64,000 nucleotides of DNA, taken from Diplosphaera chodatii (lineage: Eukaryota > Chlorophyta > Trebouxiophyceae > Prasiolales > Stichococcaceae). The translations under genes and the position numbers were made by a program. The notes under the pieces are model-generated. The model saw only the letters and a list, made by a program, of their open reading frames with translations. It was not told the DNA's origin and ran no database searches. Location of the stretch: positions 1,178,001 through 1,242,000 of the forward strand of contig JAALGY010000057.1 of NCBI GenBank assembly GCA_032358165.1, in the 5' to 3' direction. This document shows positions 11,139 to 23,500 of this stretch, in pieces (positions within the stretch are counted from its first letter, which is position 1; each line of letters opens with the position of its first letter).

Positions 11139-14100
11139 TCAGACTGGCTCGTGCCGCCGCTGCTGCTGCTGCTGCTGCTGTCGCTGCGGCTGCTGGCCCT
11201 GCTGCAGGGGCGGCTGCTTGCGCTGGCTGCGCCCGGCCGCCGGCAGCGTGTCTTCAGCCTGATCTGGCACTGGGGACTCGAACTCCATCTTTGCAAACCC
11301 AGCGCGCTGCAGGCACAAGTGCATCGTCTGCCTGACACCCTGCGGCGATTCGACCACAGAACCTTCTTTTCAAAGCAGCAACCTTGCTTGGCTCATGCAC
11401 CTGTGGAAACGTGCGCAATGTGACCTCCTTGATGCTCTCCTTGCCCCTGCGCGTGCGGCCCCAACAGCAAGCGCAGGTGATCACACCTGCATGACCCAAC
11501 ATGATGCCTGGATGTCAGACTGACTGTCGCACACGTCACACACACTTCCTCGGTCAGTGCGATCCACTTGTTGCATGCGAGATCAGAGAGCGCCTGCCAG
11601 AGTCGTTGCAGTAGATGGGTCAAAGGCGCAGCCCTCACCGCCCAGGAGGACCAGGATGCCGAGGCCCACCGCCGCCAAGAAAGCGTGGTCGTATCCCTGG
11701 CCTTGCGACCCGCGGCCGGCGTCCGGGCACGCTGACAGCGCGTGCAGCAGGAAGGCGTACTTGAGGGCCACCTCCTCCAGCCGGTCGTAGATGCCGCTGG
11801 ACCCGAAGTGCCCCTCTAGGTGGCACTGCGGGGATGAGCAGCGAGCAACAGTCAATGGCTGTGGGGGGTTGCCGCTGTAAGCAGGGTTGCAGTCAGCAGG
11901 GCAGTGCCACCCGCACCTTGAAGAGCAGCAGGTGGTTGCTGGTGGACATCGACCTGATCTTGGCTACGAACTTGGCCGGCTGCGGGAGAGCACCGCATTG
12001 AAGGTTGACAACGCTTGAACATGAGCACACCCAGTGGTCCGCATCACATTTGAGCAGGCCACGGCGCAGGGAAACGCACCTCCCAGTAGGACACACGAGG
12101 GTCGGACAGGCCTGCAGTGACCAGCATGTGCGGGTATGGCTGTGTCTTCACGTTTTCATACGGCGAGTACGACTTCATGTACTCGTAAGCCGTCCTGTTG
12201 TGCAGCGGGTCGCCTGCAGGTGCATACCAGACATGCAAGTTTGGTGTGCAGCTTGCAGACGGTGCCAGGGTGTGCGTGCTTAGTGCCAGCTGTCTCAGAC
12301 GTAGGAGCATGGCATGCGCAGCAGCTGCAAAGGTAGTAATGCGTGTCAGCTGCGGACCGCACCCCACTCCTCCCACTCGCCCACGGCCAGCGGCAGCGTG
12401 GGGTCGCGCTCTGTGGTCAGCGCATCCACGAACGGCACGCCCAGCACCGCAGCCTGCACGCCAGCGCACCCGGGACGGTCACCTGGGCTTGCCGAGCGGA
12501 CACCAGGAGCATTCGAGAACTCATGTCACCGGCTGGCACAAGTTGTGATGTGCTCTGACCAGTGACATTGGGTGCCTACCTTGAAGAGGCCCGGGCGCAT
12601 GTTGAGCGGTGCGCCGATGGTGAGGCCGCCTGCGGAGCGGCCCTCGATGGCCAGTCGCTCCGGGGTGGTGTACCCCTCCTGTGCAGCACCGAAACACAGC
12701 TGTGCTGCAGTTGAGCGGTGCTTGACCTGATGTCAGCTGCTGCATCTTGATCAGCCACACATGGCTTTTATCATCGTAAGAATCTGCCCCACATCGTGAT
12801 GCTGCATGTGTAAAGATGTGCAGGACAAGTGAGCGGCGGCGCCATGTCTTGGGCGCCGCCGTGCTGATGGTGGTCCAGCTGAGTGTTATGCTGTACGGCT
12901 GCTGAGTACCTTGCGCTGGGGGGCAGTTGTTTCGCTGCACACTGCGCTCGACCTTCACCGCATGTTCTAAGCTCGTTCACGTTGGGGGAACAGGACAAGG
13001 CGGGTTTGGAAGGTTTTGGAGTAGGACTCAGGGCTCGCACACCTTTATCAGGTGCTCTGCTGCAGCAATGAAGTCAGTGAAGGTGTTGCGCTTCTTCAAC
13101 AGCTTGCCGTCCTGCAGTTGTAATACAATTCAGTGTGAGCTATGACAACCATGACAGCACCGTTGCGTCATCACTGCCTCACGTCCACGGCTCACCTGGT
13201 ACCAGTAGGCGCCCAGTTCACCGCCGCCACGGATGTGCGCAAACGCCCAGATGAAGCCCCTGCACCATGGGTGGTCCTGATATGTGGTTGCGATTGCTTT
13301 CTCTTTCGCGTACGAGCTGGACGTGGTCGATCAAGCAGCTGATGGTGCCAGCCTTGTGATACCACACACCTGTCCAGAATGGAGAGGCGGTCTGCGTTGA
13401 AGTAGGGGTCGATGGCGATGCCATATGCCCCATAGCCCTCCAGCAGCAGCGGGCTGCCTGCGCCCCCAAAGCGGATGAGGTCCTTGCGGTAGATCAACGA
13501 GATGGGCACCTCCACACCATCCGGAGACCGCGACCACACGCGCTCAGCCCTGCAACCCGAAGGCGAAAAGCTGCAGCCACGGCTAAAAGACATGCAGACT
13601 ACGACACCAGCCGGCAGAGTTCATCAGCTGAAGTCGAGCACAGCACAGCATGAGCGTCAATTTTAGACATCTGAAGTTTGGGCTGTATAAAGGATCCTTG
13701 CTAAGCAAGGCAGCAGAGCGCACTGGTAGGCCTCTCGGTCGTAGCCGCCAACCACCTCCTGTTCCTGCTTTGTCTGCCGCTCTCCTGTCACATTTACGTG
13801 GCGCAGGGTCCGCAGCAGATACTGTGCAGTTGTCTCCATCATCTCAGCACACGCATTATACTGGATGAATCGACACTGACACCCACGCCAGTGGAATCGG
13901 CAGGCATCCGGCGTGCACCTGACACCAGGTCAAAGTCGAACGTGGATGGCGGCGTGACAAGGGAGCTGTAGGAGATGCGCGTCACATTGCTGGCAAACGG
14001 CCCTAGATCACCAAAGCCGACCGAAGCACCATCTTCGGGCAGCTCCAGAGGCCGTCCCTTGCCCAGGGACGTAACAACCTAGCGTGACACGCCACACATT

Positions 14101-16582
14101 ACTTTCGGGACACATTGGCTCTGACAGCTGGCTGACAGGGACATCAACTCTGGCCTGCCAGCGATGCAGTATGCCAATGGTGCGGACCTGTTGGGGGTCA
14201 GACGGCAAGTTGTACACCACGGGCGTGATGGCGCCCTTCTCCCGTACCAGCATCGTAAGGTGGTCTGTAGGTACAATGTCATGCTTTGCTGATGTGCACC
14301 CCGCAGTTGGCAGCAGAATGCATCACCAACTTGCTGACGTCAGGCATCAAGGCGCACGTTCTGAGATGGTGAAGGCCTCCAGCTGCACCTCGACATCGTG
14401 ATCGATGAGCACCTGCGGCTCCCAACATGGCTGCCATCAGTTGGCACAGCACGGTGCGAGCCCATACAAGCACCCATGTCAGGAGGCGCACACCGCAGAC
14501 CTTGACTTGCAGGCAGAGGCCAAGAGGACCAGCCACACCGCGGAGCTTACCGATGTGCGTGTTGCCTTGCTGATAGGTGCGGTGAGCAGCTCGCCGTTGC
14601 GGCGGGCCGGGTCAGCCACCAGGATGAACAGCTGACCGCCCCAGTCCAGCACCTGCTGCACCTGCCGCTCGTGCAGACGCGGTTGCAGCAGCAGCCAGGG
14701 TTCTGCCAACAACACACGACACTGCTGGCAAGACATCCTGGTCAATGGCTGGAGCAAACACCATGGACCTGAGGTTGATATCGACAGGTTCAGTTAGATT
14801 CACAGGGTTGACAGTGCTGAGGCGTGACGAGCATGTGCAGCAACCTGTTGGTCTGTCGCCATCCAGCATCATGACGCTTGTCGTTGTTGACGAGGCGCTG
14901 TACAGGAAGATGTGGCGGCCTCGGCGCGTTGGTTGCAATCCAATGCTGAATGCTGCATCCGTCTCGTTGTAGATCATCACCGGCTTGCTTAGGCCTCGTG
15001 CTGTCACTGAATGGCGCCACAGCGTGCTGGCACGCTTTGCTGAGTCCTGCAGAGGTGGCCCAGCAACAAGGTCATTCAACGCGTCAATAAGACACAGGGT
15101 CAGGTTATGGACTGTGCACGTAACCTCATGTGCCGGCTGCAAATTGGATTGCATAAAAAGGGTCCCCGAAACACTTCGGGTCGCAGAGAGACACACAAGT
15201 GCACACCTGGGTGACGCAAAAGAAGGTGGTATTGTCGTTGGCCCAGACAACATCACCGCCTGCCACGTTGTTGATGGGGCCCACTGTCTGCGCCTTGACA
15301 GCCTTGCCCCCGGCCCAAGTCACGTTCCGTATATAGAGCTTGTACACCTCATCTCCCTTGAGATCCAGGGTGTACGCCATCCACACACCATTCCTGGACA
15401 CCTGTTCATGTGTGAATGGGATAGTTCGTCCGTCTTTGCTGGGGACACCACTCTCTGCACCCCTGAAAGCAACAGCATTCACAGCAGGTTGAGGTTTGCC
15501 TGCCAAGAATGCTACACAAGACCACGTACTGGAAGCGCAAGCGGAGAACACCATGTGCTGCGTCGCACCGAGATAGCGCCAACGCCTAGAAACTGAGAGC
15601 CAGCCGCTTTGATGATAGCGTTTTGGTCCAGCAGCACTTGCTCCGGCTGCTTGGCATCCATGTCGTCATGGATGCTGGGTGGATGAGCGCCCGGTGGTAG
15701 CTTACGCCTGAAGCAGCCGACACATGTGGCGGTTGCAAGTCAGCTGGCAGGGCCGTCATGGTTCCAACACCCCCAGCAAGGCATGCGTGCGTCACGACAG
15801 AGCAGCACCTGGCATAGACGGGATACTGGCCATTTGCTACTCGAAAGCTGTAGTACCAAAACCCATCGTGTTGCTGCGGTAGCGAGAGAAGACAGGTTAG
15901 TTGATACAGCACTGCCTTCTTTGACGAACTATGAACAAGGTGAACAGCAGGCAACAGCAACATCCCAGATGCTCCATCATCAGACACCTGGGCTGGGTAT
16001 GTCTCTTCGGGTGGTATGCGTGCTTTCATCTCCTCGAACAATGCATCCTGCAGGCCCTGTGTCGGCGCCATGACCGCTGCAGTGTAGTTGTTTTCCTCCA
16101 TCAGATGTGTCAACACCTCCGGGCTCTTCCTGCAACAACTTTGGTGTGTGGTCAGTCATGTGCTGCTGCCCTGCTATCCGCAGGTGTGCCTGACAAATGA
16201 CAACCAACTGCCGCTCACGAGCCGCTGACATACGCTTGCCTGGAATCGTCACGGAGCCAGAAGAATGGGTCGGTGCGTCTGTCCACAAAATTGCCTTCAA
16301 ACTTCGCTGTCAAGACACGCGGCCGTGAGGCTGTCACAGGCGCAGCATGACCTGCGGGAAAGTTGATGCAATCGTCCTATAGCCCGCAATCCTTTTTCAT
16401 CTAGACGAAGCGCAGGCATGGCAGCTTCCACACTATGACACGCAACTGCATATTGTCGTCCGATACTATCGCATACCTTCGAGCAATGCTGTGGCGTTGG
16501 TGCAGTCACCATGCAGCATATCAGGCTGCTCATGCTGGCTCTGCGCCGCCACTCTGCCCACCTGCCGTCGGAGCGCCATCAT
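11139..16582 (-). CDS. Oligopeptidase B-like serine peptidase (S9A) with C-terminal membrane anchor
   Basis: Prolyl-oligopeptidase-family enzyme that in known members cleaves short peptides after Arg/Lys. Twenty-two exons join in phase (846 residues): 16582-16477, 16306-16240, 16129-15988, 15873-15809, 15707-15569, 15401-15207, 15046-14845, 14702-14551, 14412-14358, 14264-14188, 14057-13926, 13758-13724, 13549-13370, 13259-13196, 13111-13043, 12678-12580, 12453-12363, 12213-12080, 11979-11917, 11825-11639, 11486-11401, 11339-11139. N-terminal [11 protein letters not shown] is family-typical, followed by the propeller. The catalytic triad is visible: Ser in EGRSAGGL, Asp in [11 protein letters not shown], His in [18 protein letters not shown] precedes them. 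After the His comes a hydrophobic helix ([19 protein letters not shown]), then RTRRGK and a Gln-rich tail, which oligopeptidase B normally lacks. The first residues ([15 protein letters not shown]) could be an organellar presequence. The intron at 16239 has a GC donor. Divergent from APS reductase. Confidence 0.93.
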
Positions 16583-17340
16583 GTCATTACGACACGGGCA
16601 AAGCAGCAACAGTCAATGTTCCCTGCTCCACTTACCGGCGCCAAGATCATCAGGATGGTTAAATGTTGGAGTGCGTTGCGCAGGATCATTCTCATGATTA
16701 CAGATAGTTGTGGTGTACCAGTGCACTCACGAGCGACATGGGTTGGCAGCAAAAGCAGCAGTGCGTTATGCAAAAGAATTGTTGGTCAACTGATGGAACA
16801 CAAACGTGAATGACGCAGAAACAATACAACAAGCTAATGACGGTGTCTCACTCACACTCTGATCACAAAGCAATGAGAGGTCTAGATCGTACTTGCGCAA
16901 AGGAGAAGATGTGCATGTTGACCGCAACGCGAGGAGCATTGTACGGGAACAAATGGCACAACCAAGCGCCCCTGTAGCGGTGGCCATCCCCAATCAAGAT
17001 GGTGTAGTTGGGGCCGGATAAAGGGACCGCCAGATCGGTCAACGGGCCAGGATATATTCTGCCGATCAGATCCGGCGCTTTATGTAATGAGCTTGTGGTC
17101 TGGAAAGCTCGGCTTACTGCAGACGGCTGCGCAGTGTGCATTTCCCGTGCTTGCTGCAGTGTTACGATGGCGGCCATGACAGGACCTTCGGTGAGTCAGC
17201 TGCCAGCCATGCGCGTGGCAAGTTCACTGCACTGCCCGGTGTTCGGCCAGCCGGCTTGCTGTCCGCCGAGCTGCCGGAGTCGCACAGACAACGCTGGCTT
17301 GCAGCCTGCACATGAGTTCCTGTGGCAGTGCTGAAAGTGC
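16583..17340. other. Divergent promoter region between oligopeptidase B and APS reductase
   Basis: 758 bases between two divergent start codons. An open frame on the minus strand (16863-17177) shows no known motif and no splice support, so I treat the region as shared upstream DNA. Confidence 0.4.
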
Positions 17341-19858
17341 ATGGTGACAGCGCAGGGGGCGCTCTCCGCGGCTGCGCTGCAGCAGCGGCGGGCTGTGGGC
17401 GCGCCATGCGGCAACAGGATCCTGCCACGGTCGGCCGAGCCCCGCAGGCAGCAGAGGCAGCAGCAGCGCTCACCGCCTGTACGCTCAATGTCATCCCTCC
17501 ACCAGGTGCATAGCATGCTCGGCCATGCAGCATTCACTTGATGGCCTCCGGCATGCGTCTGGGCTCTACATGTCTCACGACCGTGCTGCCCTGCAGATCA
17601 ATGTGGCAGCGGTCCAGGAGCGCACGGAGACGATCGACTGGCAGACGACGGCTCAGGAGTTGGACACCAAGTCCCCACTTGAGATCATGGACCATGTGCG
17701 TGCACCGCATGGGCCCGTCCCAAGCAAGCGCATCTGAGCATGCCTTCCTGCTGTCGGTCTCCTGCGGAAGCAGACGCGCAATAACCGCAAACTTTTGACC
17801 GTGACCTGTCATGCAATGTGCAGGCGCTGAAGACATTTGGCAGCGATGTTGGGATTGCGTGGTCAGGCGCTGAGGATGTGGCGCTTGTGGAGTATGCGCA
17901 CTTGACAGGCCGCCCATACAGGGTGTTCAGGTGAGTCAGCTCCCGATGTTCACGGACCATGCCATTGCGCTCATGCGGTCTTAAGGACTGGCGCTTCAGC
18001 ATGAAGCGTGGATGCCAGTCCGTCATGAACCAAGCATGTCATGCTTGCAGCCTGGACACTGGGCGGTTGAACGCGGAGACATACCGTGTGTTCGATGCTG
18101 TCGAGAAGCACTACGGCATCAAGATCGAGTACACGTTCCCAGACGCCCAGGAGACGATGGACCTTGTCCGAGAGAAGGGCATGTACTCCTTCTACGAGGA
18201 CGGTCACCAGGAGTGCTGCCGCGTGCGGAAGGTGAAGCACACGCAACAGTCAAACCTTACACCTTAGCAAGCCTCGAGGTAATCAGATGCGCACAAGCTG
18301 TCGGCAGTCACAGCAACAAGTGGCCGTTTGATGTGCAGGTGCGGCCGCTGCGGCGACAACTGAAAGGCCTAAAGGCCTGGATCACTGGGCAGCGCAAGGA
18401 CCAGAGCCCTGGCACACGGCAGGCTGTCCCCGTGGTGCAGGTGCGCACTGCAGCCTGCTGCCTGATGGCGCAAGCTGCTGCTGCTGCACGCTGTGCTATC
18501 AGCAGCAAGCAAGGCGCTGATGCAAACACTGTCATGTCAATCTGCTGCACTTTTGTGCAGGTGGACCCGGTGTTCGAGGGCCTGGACGGTGGCGAGGGCA
18601 GCCTGATCAAGTACAACCCATTGTCTAACCTGTCGTCGGCGGAGACGTGGAACTTCCTGCGGGTCATGGTGCGCTCTGCTGCATGTTGCCCAGGACGTCT
18701 ACAACATGCAATAAGATGCTGTATCCCATTGATTGGACAACCACGCCGTGTACTAATACTGAGCATGGTCATTTTGCAGGGAGTGCCCACAAACACGCTG
18801 CACCAGCAGGGCTATGTGTCCATTGGCTGTGAGCCGTGCACGCGGCCAGTGCTGCCCAACCAGCATGAGCGGGAGGGCCGCTGGTGGTGGGAGGTGCGCT
18901 GTCTGCACCGCTGAGCGCCCATGCAGCTGATAGGGTGTACAAGGAGATGGGTGCAGTTGCAGTTCTGCTCACTACACGGACAGTGTGTCAGGCTGCCGGC
19001 TGTTCGGACACTGGCAACCAACCTGGCACCCTGCCTGCCACAGGACCAGACCGCCAAGGAGTGCGGCCTGCACTCCGGCAACGTCGTGCAGTCGGCCGAG
19101 GCGCAGGCGGCGGGCGAGCAGGCGGACCTCTGGGCCAGCGGCCCCGTGGAGGCCCTGGACCATGCGGCGCTGCAGCAGCTGGCGGACGGGCAGCGCGACA
19201 AGGACACCCTGGTGGTCCTGTACGCGCCCTGGTGCCAATACTCCCAGGTACCTGTACCTTCAAGAACCCGCCGATGAGCAATGCACCGCCTGCTACCATC
19301 TCGATGCTGGTGTTTCTCACCAGCTGTATGGTGTTGATATACCGTATGTCATGCCAACCCAGAAGCATGTCTGATGAGCAAGCCCTGTTGTCCAGCTTTT
19401 CCAATGCGGGGGCTGGCAATACGCGTTCTACAGCAGGCAATGCCTGATGAGCTTTGTGACCTGCTGCAGGCCATGGAGGGCTCATACAATGAGCTGGCGG
19501 AGCAGCTGCAGGGCTCGCACGTGCGGGTGGCCAAGTTCCAGGCGGACGTGGACCGCGACTTTGCACAGGAGCGCTTTGGCCTGAAGACCTTCCCCACGAT
19601 CGTCATGCTGCCCAAGACCGGAGACCAGGTAAAGTCGCTGGATGGTGCAATGTCTTCTCGTCAAAGTGTGTGTCAGGACCTGCATGCTCTCTTGTTTTGC
19701 CGGCTCAGTACAATATTCAAGCCAAGCCAAACATGCCGTGTTGCAACACACCACATCAGTGCTGCTGCACTGTCTTCCTACAGGTTGTGCGCTATTCAAG
19801 TGAGCGCCGGGATGTCGACACCCTCAAGATGTGGGTCAAGACGGTCGCAGGCGGCTGA
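17341..19858 (+). CDS. APR: Plastid 5'-adenylylsulfate (APS) reductase with C-terminal thioredoxin-fold domain
   Basis: Reduces APS to sulfite in plastid sulfate assimilation. Ten exons in phase (437 residues): 17341-17505, 17597-17695, 17824-17930, 18051-18231, 18339-18440, 18561-18668, 18780-18893, 19044-19247, 19470-19628, 19784-19858. Exon 1 encodes only an Arg/Ala/Gln-rich transit peptide, and its last codon joins the core in phase, which fixes the ATG at 17341. The reductase core has [26 protein letters not shown], the iron-sulfur cysteine pairs [10 protein letters not shown] and GCEPCTRP, the plant-typical [13 protein letters not shown], and the catalytic Cys in KECGLH. The C-terminal domain ([20 protein letters not shown] ... 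[14 protein letters not shown]) is the glutaredoxin-like module of plant APR. Its redox motif reads CQYS, where plant enzymes have CxxC. Confidence 0.96.
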
Positions 19859-20524
19859 TACCGTCCATATCTGTTGTGGCGATGAGCACACGGTCAGCTT
19901 GCAGTATTCTAGAGTGTCGCTTGGTATTACGAAAGTGACACCTTCTATCAGGACACGCCTTCGCAGCAACTGATGCAGCAGGCATGTGCCGCCTTGACAT
20001 GTGAGCGTCCTGATGGCAATGCGCGGCCGAGCGGCACCTGATCAGCAGAATCAGGGGCACCGTGCAGATGGTTGGATTGGTCGATTATCGTGACCCTAGC
20101 ACTGTAAACAGTCGAGGTACACTTGCACCTTCTGTCAGACTGTCTGCCAACATGTTTAGTAATGGGGGCACACGCTGTCAGACAGGATCTGGCAAGCGAG
20201 CCAGGCACGCGCAGCTCGTGCCATGGCACAGAGTGCGTCTTGGTGCGCGGCGCGCACGACAATGCTGTTGTGCGCTTAACCTGTGTCAGCAGCTGGTGCT
20301 GCGTCAACCCCTTTTGCCCACGGATGAGCCGGGGCTTGTAGGCTGTGTGAGAAACTCGACTCCGGGTCAGATTCGCACCGCAGCGCGTGGATCATTCCGT
20401 TTGCGTGGCAACCACGAAGTGCATATTCTCCAAGCTGAGCATCAGACTGCAGGCCTGTCTGCTGGAGTTGTGGCAGCAGAGAGACAAGTGTTGGGCGCTT
20501 ATTGTTTAGTCGATTGATATCTAG
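19859..20524 (+). other. Intergenic region between APS reductase and the ferroxidase
   Basis: Holds the APR 3' UTR and the ferroxidase promoter. Open frames here show no family motif. I could not point to a defined iron- or copper-response element. Confidence 0.4.
20103..20107 (+). promoter_or_regulatory. TGTAA polyadenylation motif of the APR gene
   Basis: TGTAA, 245 bases after the APR stop. Chlorophyte poly(A) motif by position. Confidence 0.35.
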
Positions 20525-23500
20525 ATGACGGGGTGGCGGCTGTTGGCGTGTCTCGCCATCGCATCGCTGATCGTGCAGGGCGCCAGCGCGAGAAGGACAT
20601 TGAAACAAGGTGGGATACCACAAGTGGCAGCCTGGCATTTGCATGGTCGCAAAGTTCGAGGACCTACCCGTGTTTCGGAAAGATATGCCCGTTTTTACGA
20701 CCACAAGGGCTTGTCTCTGAGGCGACCACGACCACAGCATGACAAGCATGCTCTTTACCATTTACAATAAGACATGACAGTCTTCGAGCATTGCGACAAT
20801 CAAGCGGTAGGTCAATTATTCATGCACCTGCAGGCATGCATATGTAAAGGTCGCCTGGTGCCTGATCTGCAGGTGGGGGTAAGACGCGGCGGTACTATCT
20901 TGCGGCAAACACAATTGTTTGGGACTATCTGCCCCTGGGCATCAATGCATGCCAGGGTCGGAATCTCAGCTCGGAGGAAGCTCTGTACGCGCGCGGCGGC
21001 AACTCCTCCACATTTGTCAAGGGCCAGTTCCAGGGTTTCACCGATGCGACCTTCAGCAAGCGGCTGGTGGGCATGCATGTTGAGTCCCTGCTGGTACAGC
21101 GAGGTTTCATGCGCGATGTGTGAGCGCATCTCGACTGTTGCCGCAGATTGATGGACTGTGCTGCTGCATGTCATGTGCAGGCCAGGCCAGCAGATGAGCG
21201 GCACCTGGGCAACATGGTGAGAAACCCGTCTCGCAATATCCCCGCTGGCAAGCGTCGGTTATGGTCGAGGCGAGTCTGACCGCGTACGTGTGCTCGTGCC
21301 AACACCGAGACGGCAACCCCTGCTGATGCTGCGCAGGGTCCGCTGCTGCGCGCTGCAGTGGGCGACGTCATGGAGGTGCACCTGCTGAACAACCTCAGCT
21401 TTCCAATCAACATCGTGCCTGCCGGCGTCGTGTCCAGCGCCCACCAGGCCGTCAAGGTTGCTGGCCCTGGCGAGACGGTCGTCTATGCATGGAGCGTCCC
21501 TGCAGAGGTGTGCGTGATGAAGTGATGAAGAAGGTTGACATGCTGGCAGTATTTTCAAGTGCATCCCCAGCAACGCATCACACAGCACCAGCGCATGTGC
21601 TGCACCCCGTGCTGAATGGTGTACATGTTCCTATTCAGGCCGGCCCGTCAACCGAGTCCAACAGCACATCGGCCATGTGGCTGTACCGGTCGCTGGTGGA
21701 CCAGCAGGCGCATGCCAATGCAGGGCTCTTTGGTGAGATGCGATGCTGTCAGGGCAGAGTGTTGCAGGAGTCAAACGCTAGATCCCAGGTCTTGTGCCCT
21801 GATGAGAAATCGCTGCATACTTTCATGCAGGTCCGATCATCGTGACACGTGCGGCTGCTGCTGACGCCGATGCCAAGCCGAAGGACATCGATCGCGAGTT
21901 CATCACATTGTTCCAGGTGTGACAAAAGTCAAGCCGCGCTGCGACAGGATTGCATTAACACGCTTGAAAGCCGAACAGCATCTCATGCGTGAGAAGTCTT
22001 GTTGCAGGTTGTGGACGAGGGTGCATCGCCGTTCACTGAGGCCAGTGCCAAGCGGTTTGGCGGTCCTGACGGCATGAATGGCATCTCTGAGGACGACTTC
22101 TCGGAGTCACAGCTGCTCCATTCCATCAATGGTGGGCATGCCAGTGTGCGCTTGCAGTTTTGTCCATCGCAGCCGGCCATGCAGTTGGAACACAACGTTC
22201 ACACGATGTCGAGGGAGTATGTTTCAATGCAGGTCGCATCTTCTGCAACTTGCGCGGCCTGAATGCCAGCGTCGGCGAGCGTGTGCGCTGGCACACTGTC
22301 GTCCAGGTGTGTTCGCCTGCTCGATACGTTCACAGGCTATTGCAAAACGTGTTCCTTTTCCTACTACCGCCTGAGCCTGCTCCATGGGCTCGTCAGCAAA
22401 CACCTGCTGTTTTACCTGCTCCAGACTTGCACACCACACTCTGGGGCTCTGCAGCATGCACAGGAACTCACACAGAGTGGCATTTGCGACTCTGTAGGGC
22501 AACGAAGTGGACGTGCACAACGCTCACTGGTGAGCCCTCAAGTCATGATGGCTGCGCTTTGTGAGTGACCTGCACATGTCAGGTGCTTGCCTGATGGGGT
22601 TTCTTGTGTCTCGCAGGCACGGTCTTGTGAGCCGCGCTTCTCCTCCTCCCCATGTTTACATGGAGCCAGTCCTTCACGCAAATCCATTGTCAGCTTTTGA
22701 GTCACATCTCAGCGCTGTATGTCACGCATGTGCTAGCTTGATGTGAGCTGCATGGTGTCATTGCGCGCAGGTGCTCAACCAGGACGGCACAAATGCCGAC
22801 CAGTTCAACGTCCTACCCTCCAAGTGAGCTGGTGCTGTGCATCATATGGCTTGCCGCTGCGGGACAGGCTGTCAGATGCCCGGTGAATAATGCAAGCTGC
22901 GCTCTGCTGCAGGGTCTACACTGCCGAGCTCGTCACCGACAACCCTGGCAACTGGCTGCTGCACTGCCACGTCAACAAGCACTTCAGCTCCGGCATGCAG
23001 GTGTGCATACACACTTCCTGCATGATCCACAGTACAGCAGAAGCTGCTCTCGTGCTTTCAGAGGCTATGGTGACTGCTGGTTGGGAGAGCAGTAGCATCA
23101 TCATCAGCTCTGTCTCCATAACATTTTGTTGGATGTGCAGGCACTGGTCACCCTGAACGGCAACCAGCCAACACCGTTCACGAGGACAGGCGTGGAGAGG
23201 ACATACTACATCCAGGTTGGTTCTGATACACACGCACTGCAACACCGCCGCATGTGGTCGCAGCTCCCGGGCGCTGTCGTTGCTTGCTGGGCAAATGCAG
23301 CTGACAAGTTTGCCTATGCATGATGTACATCATGTGTGCACCTGTGTTGCCTGCAGGCGGAGGAAGGTCTCTGGAACTACGTTCCCACCGGCGGCAACCT
23401 GTGCTCCGGACGCAAGACCGCCTTCATCCCTGACGCCCTGGTCTTCCTCGAGAAGACCCCAGCCCGCATCGGCAGGACCAACATCAAGGTGTGCGACCTC

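Noticed and set aside
11151..11190. CTG/GCT trinucleotide run as a separate repeat element
   Set aside because: It encodes the polyglutamine tail of the oligopeptidase B protein on the minus strand and is explained by that exon.
16863..17177. Minus-strand 104-codon frame between divergent genes
   Set aside because: No family motif, and it fills the promoter region of APS reductase and oligopeptidase B; left as unsupported.
17008..17334. Upstream plus-strand frame as possible start of APS reductase
   Set aside because: It does not join the reductase core in phase; the ATG at 17341 gives a transit peptide that does.
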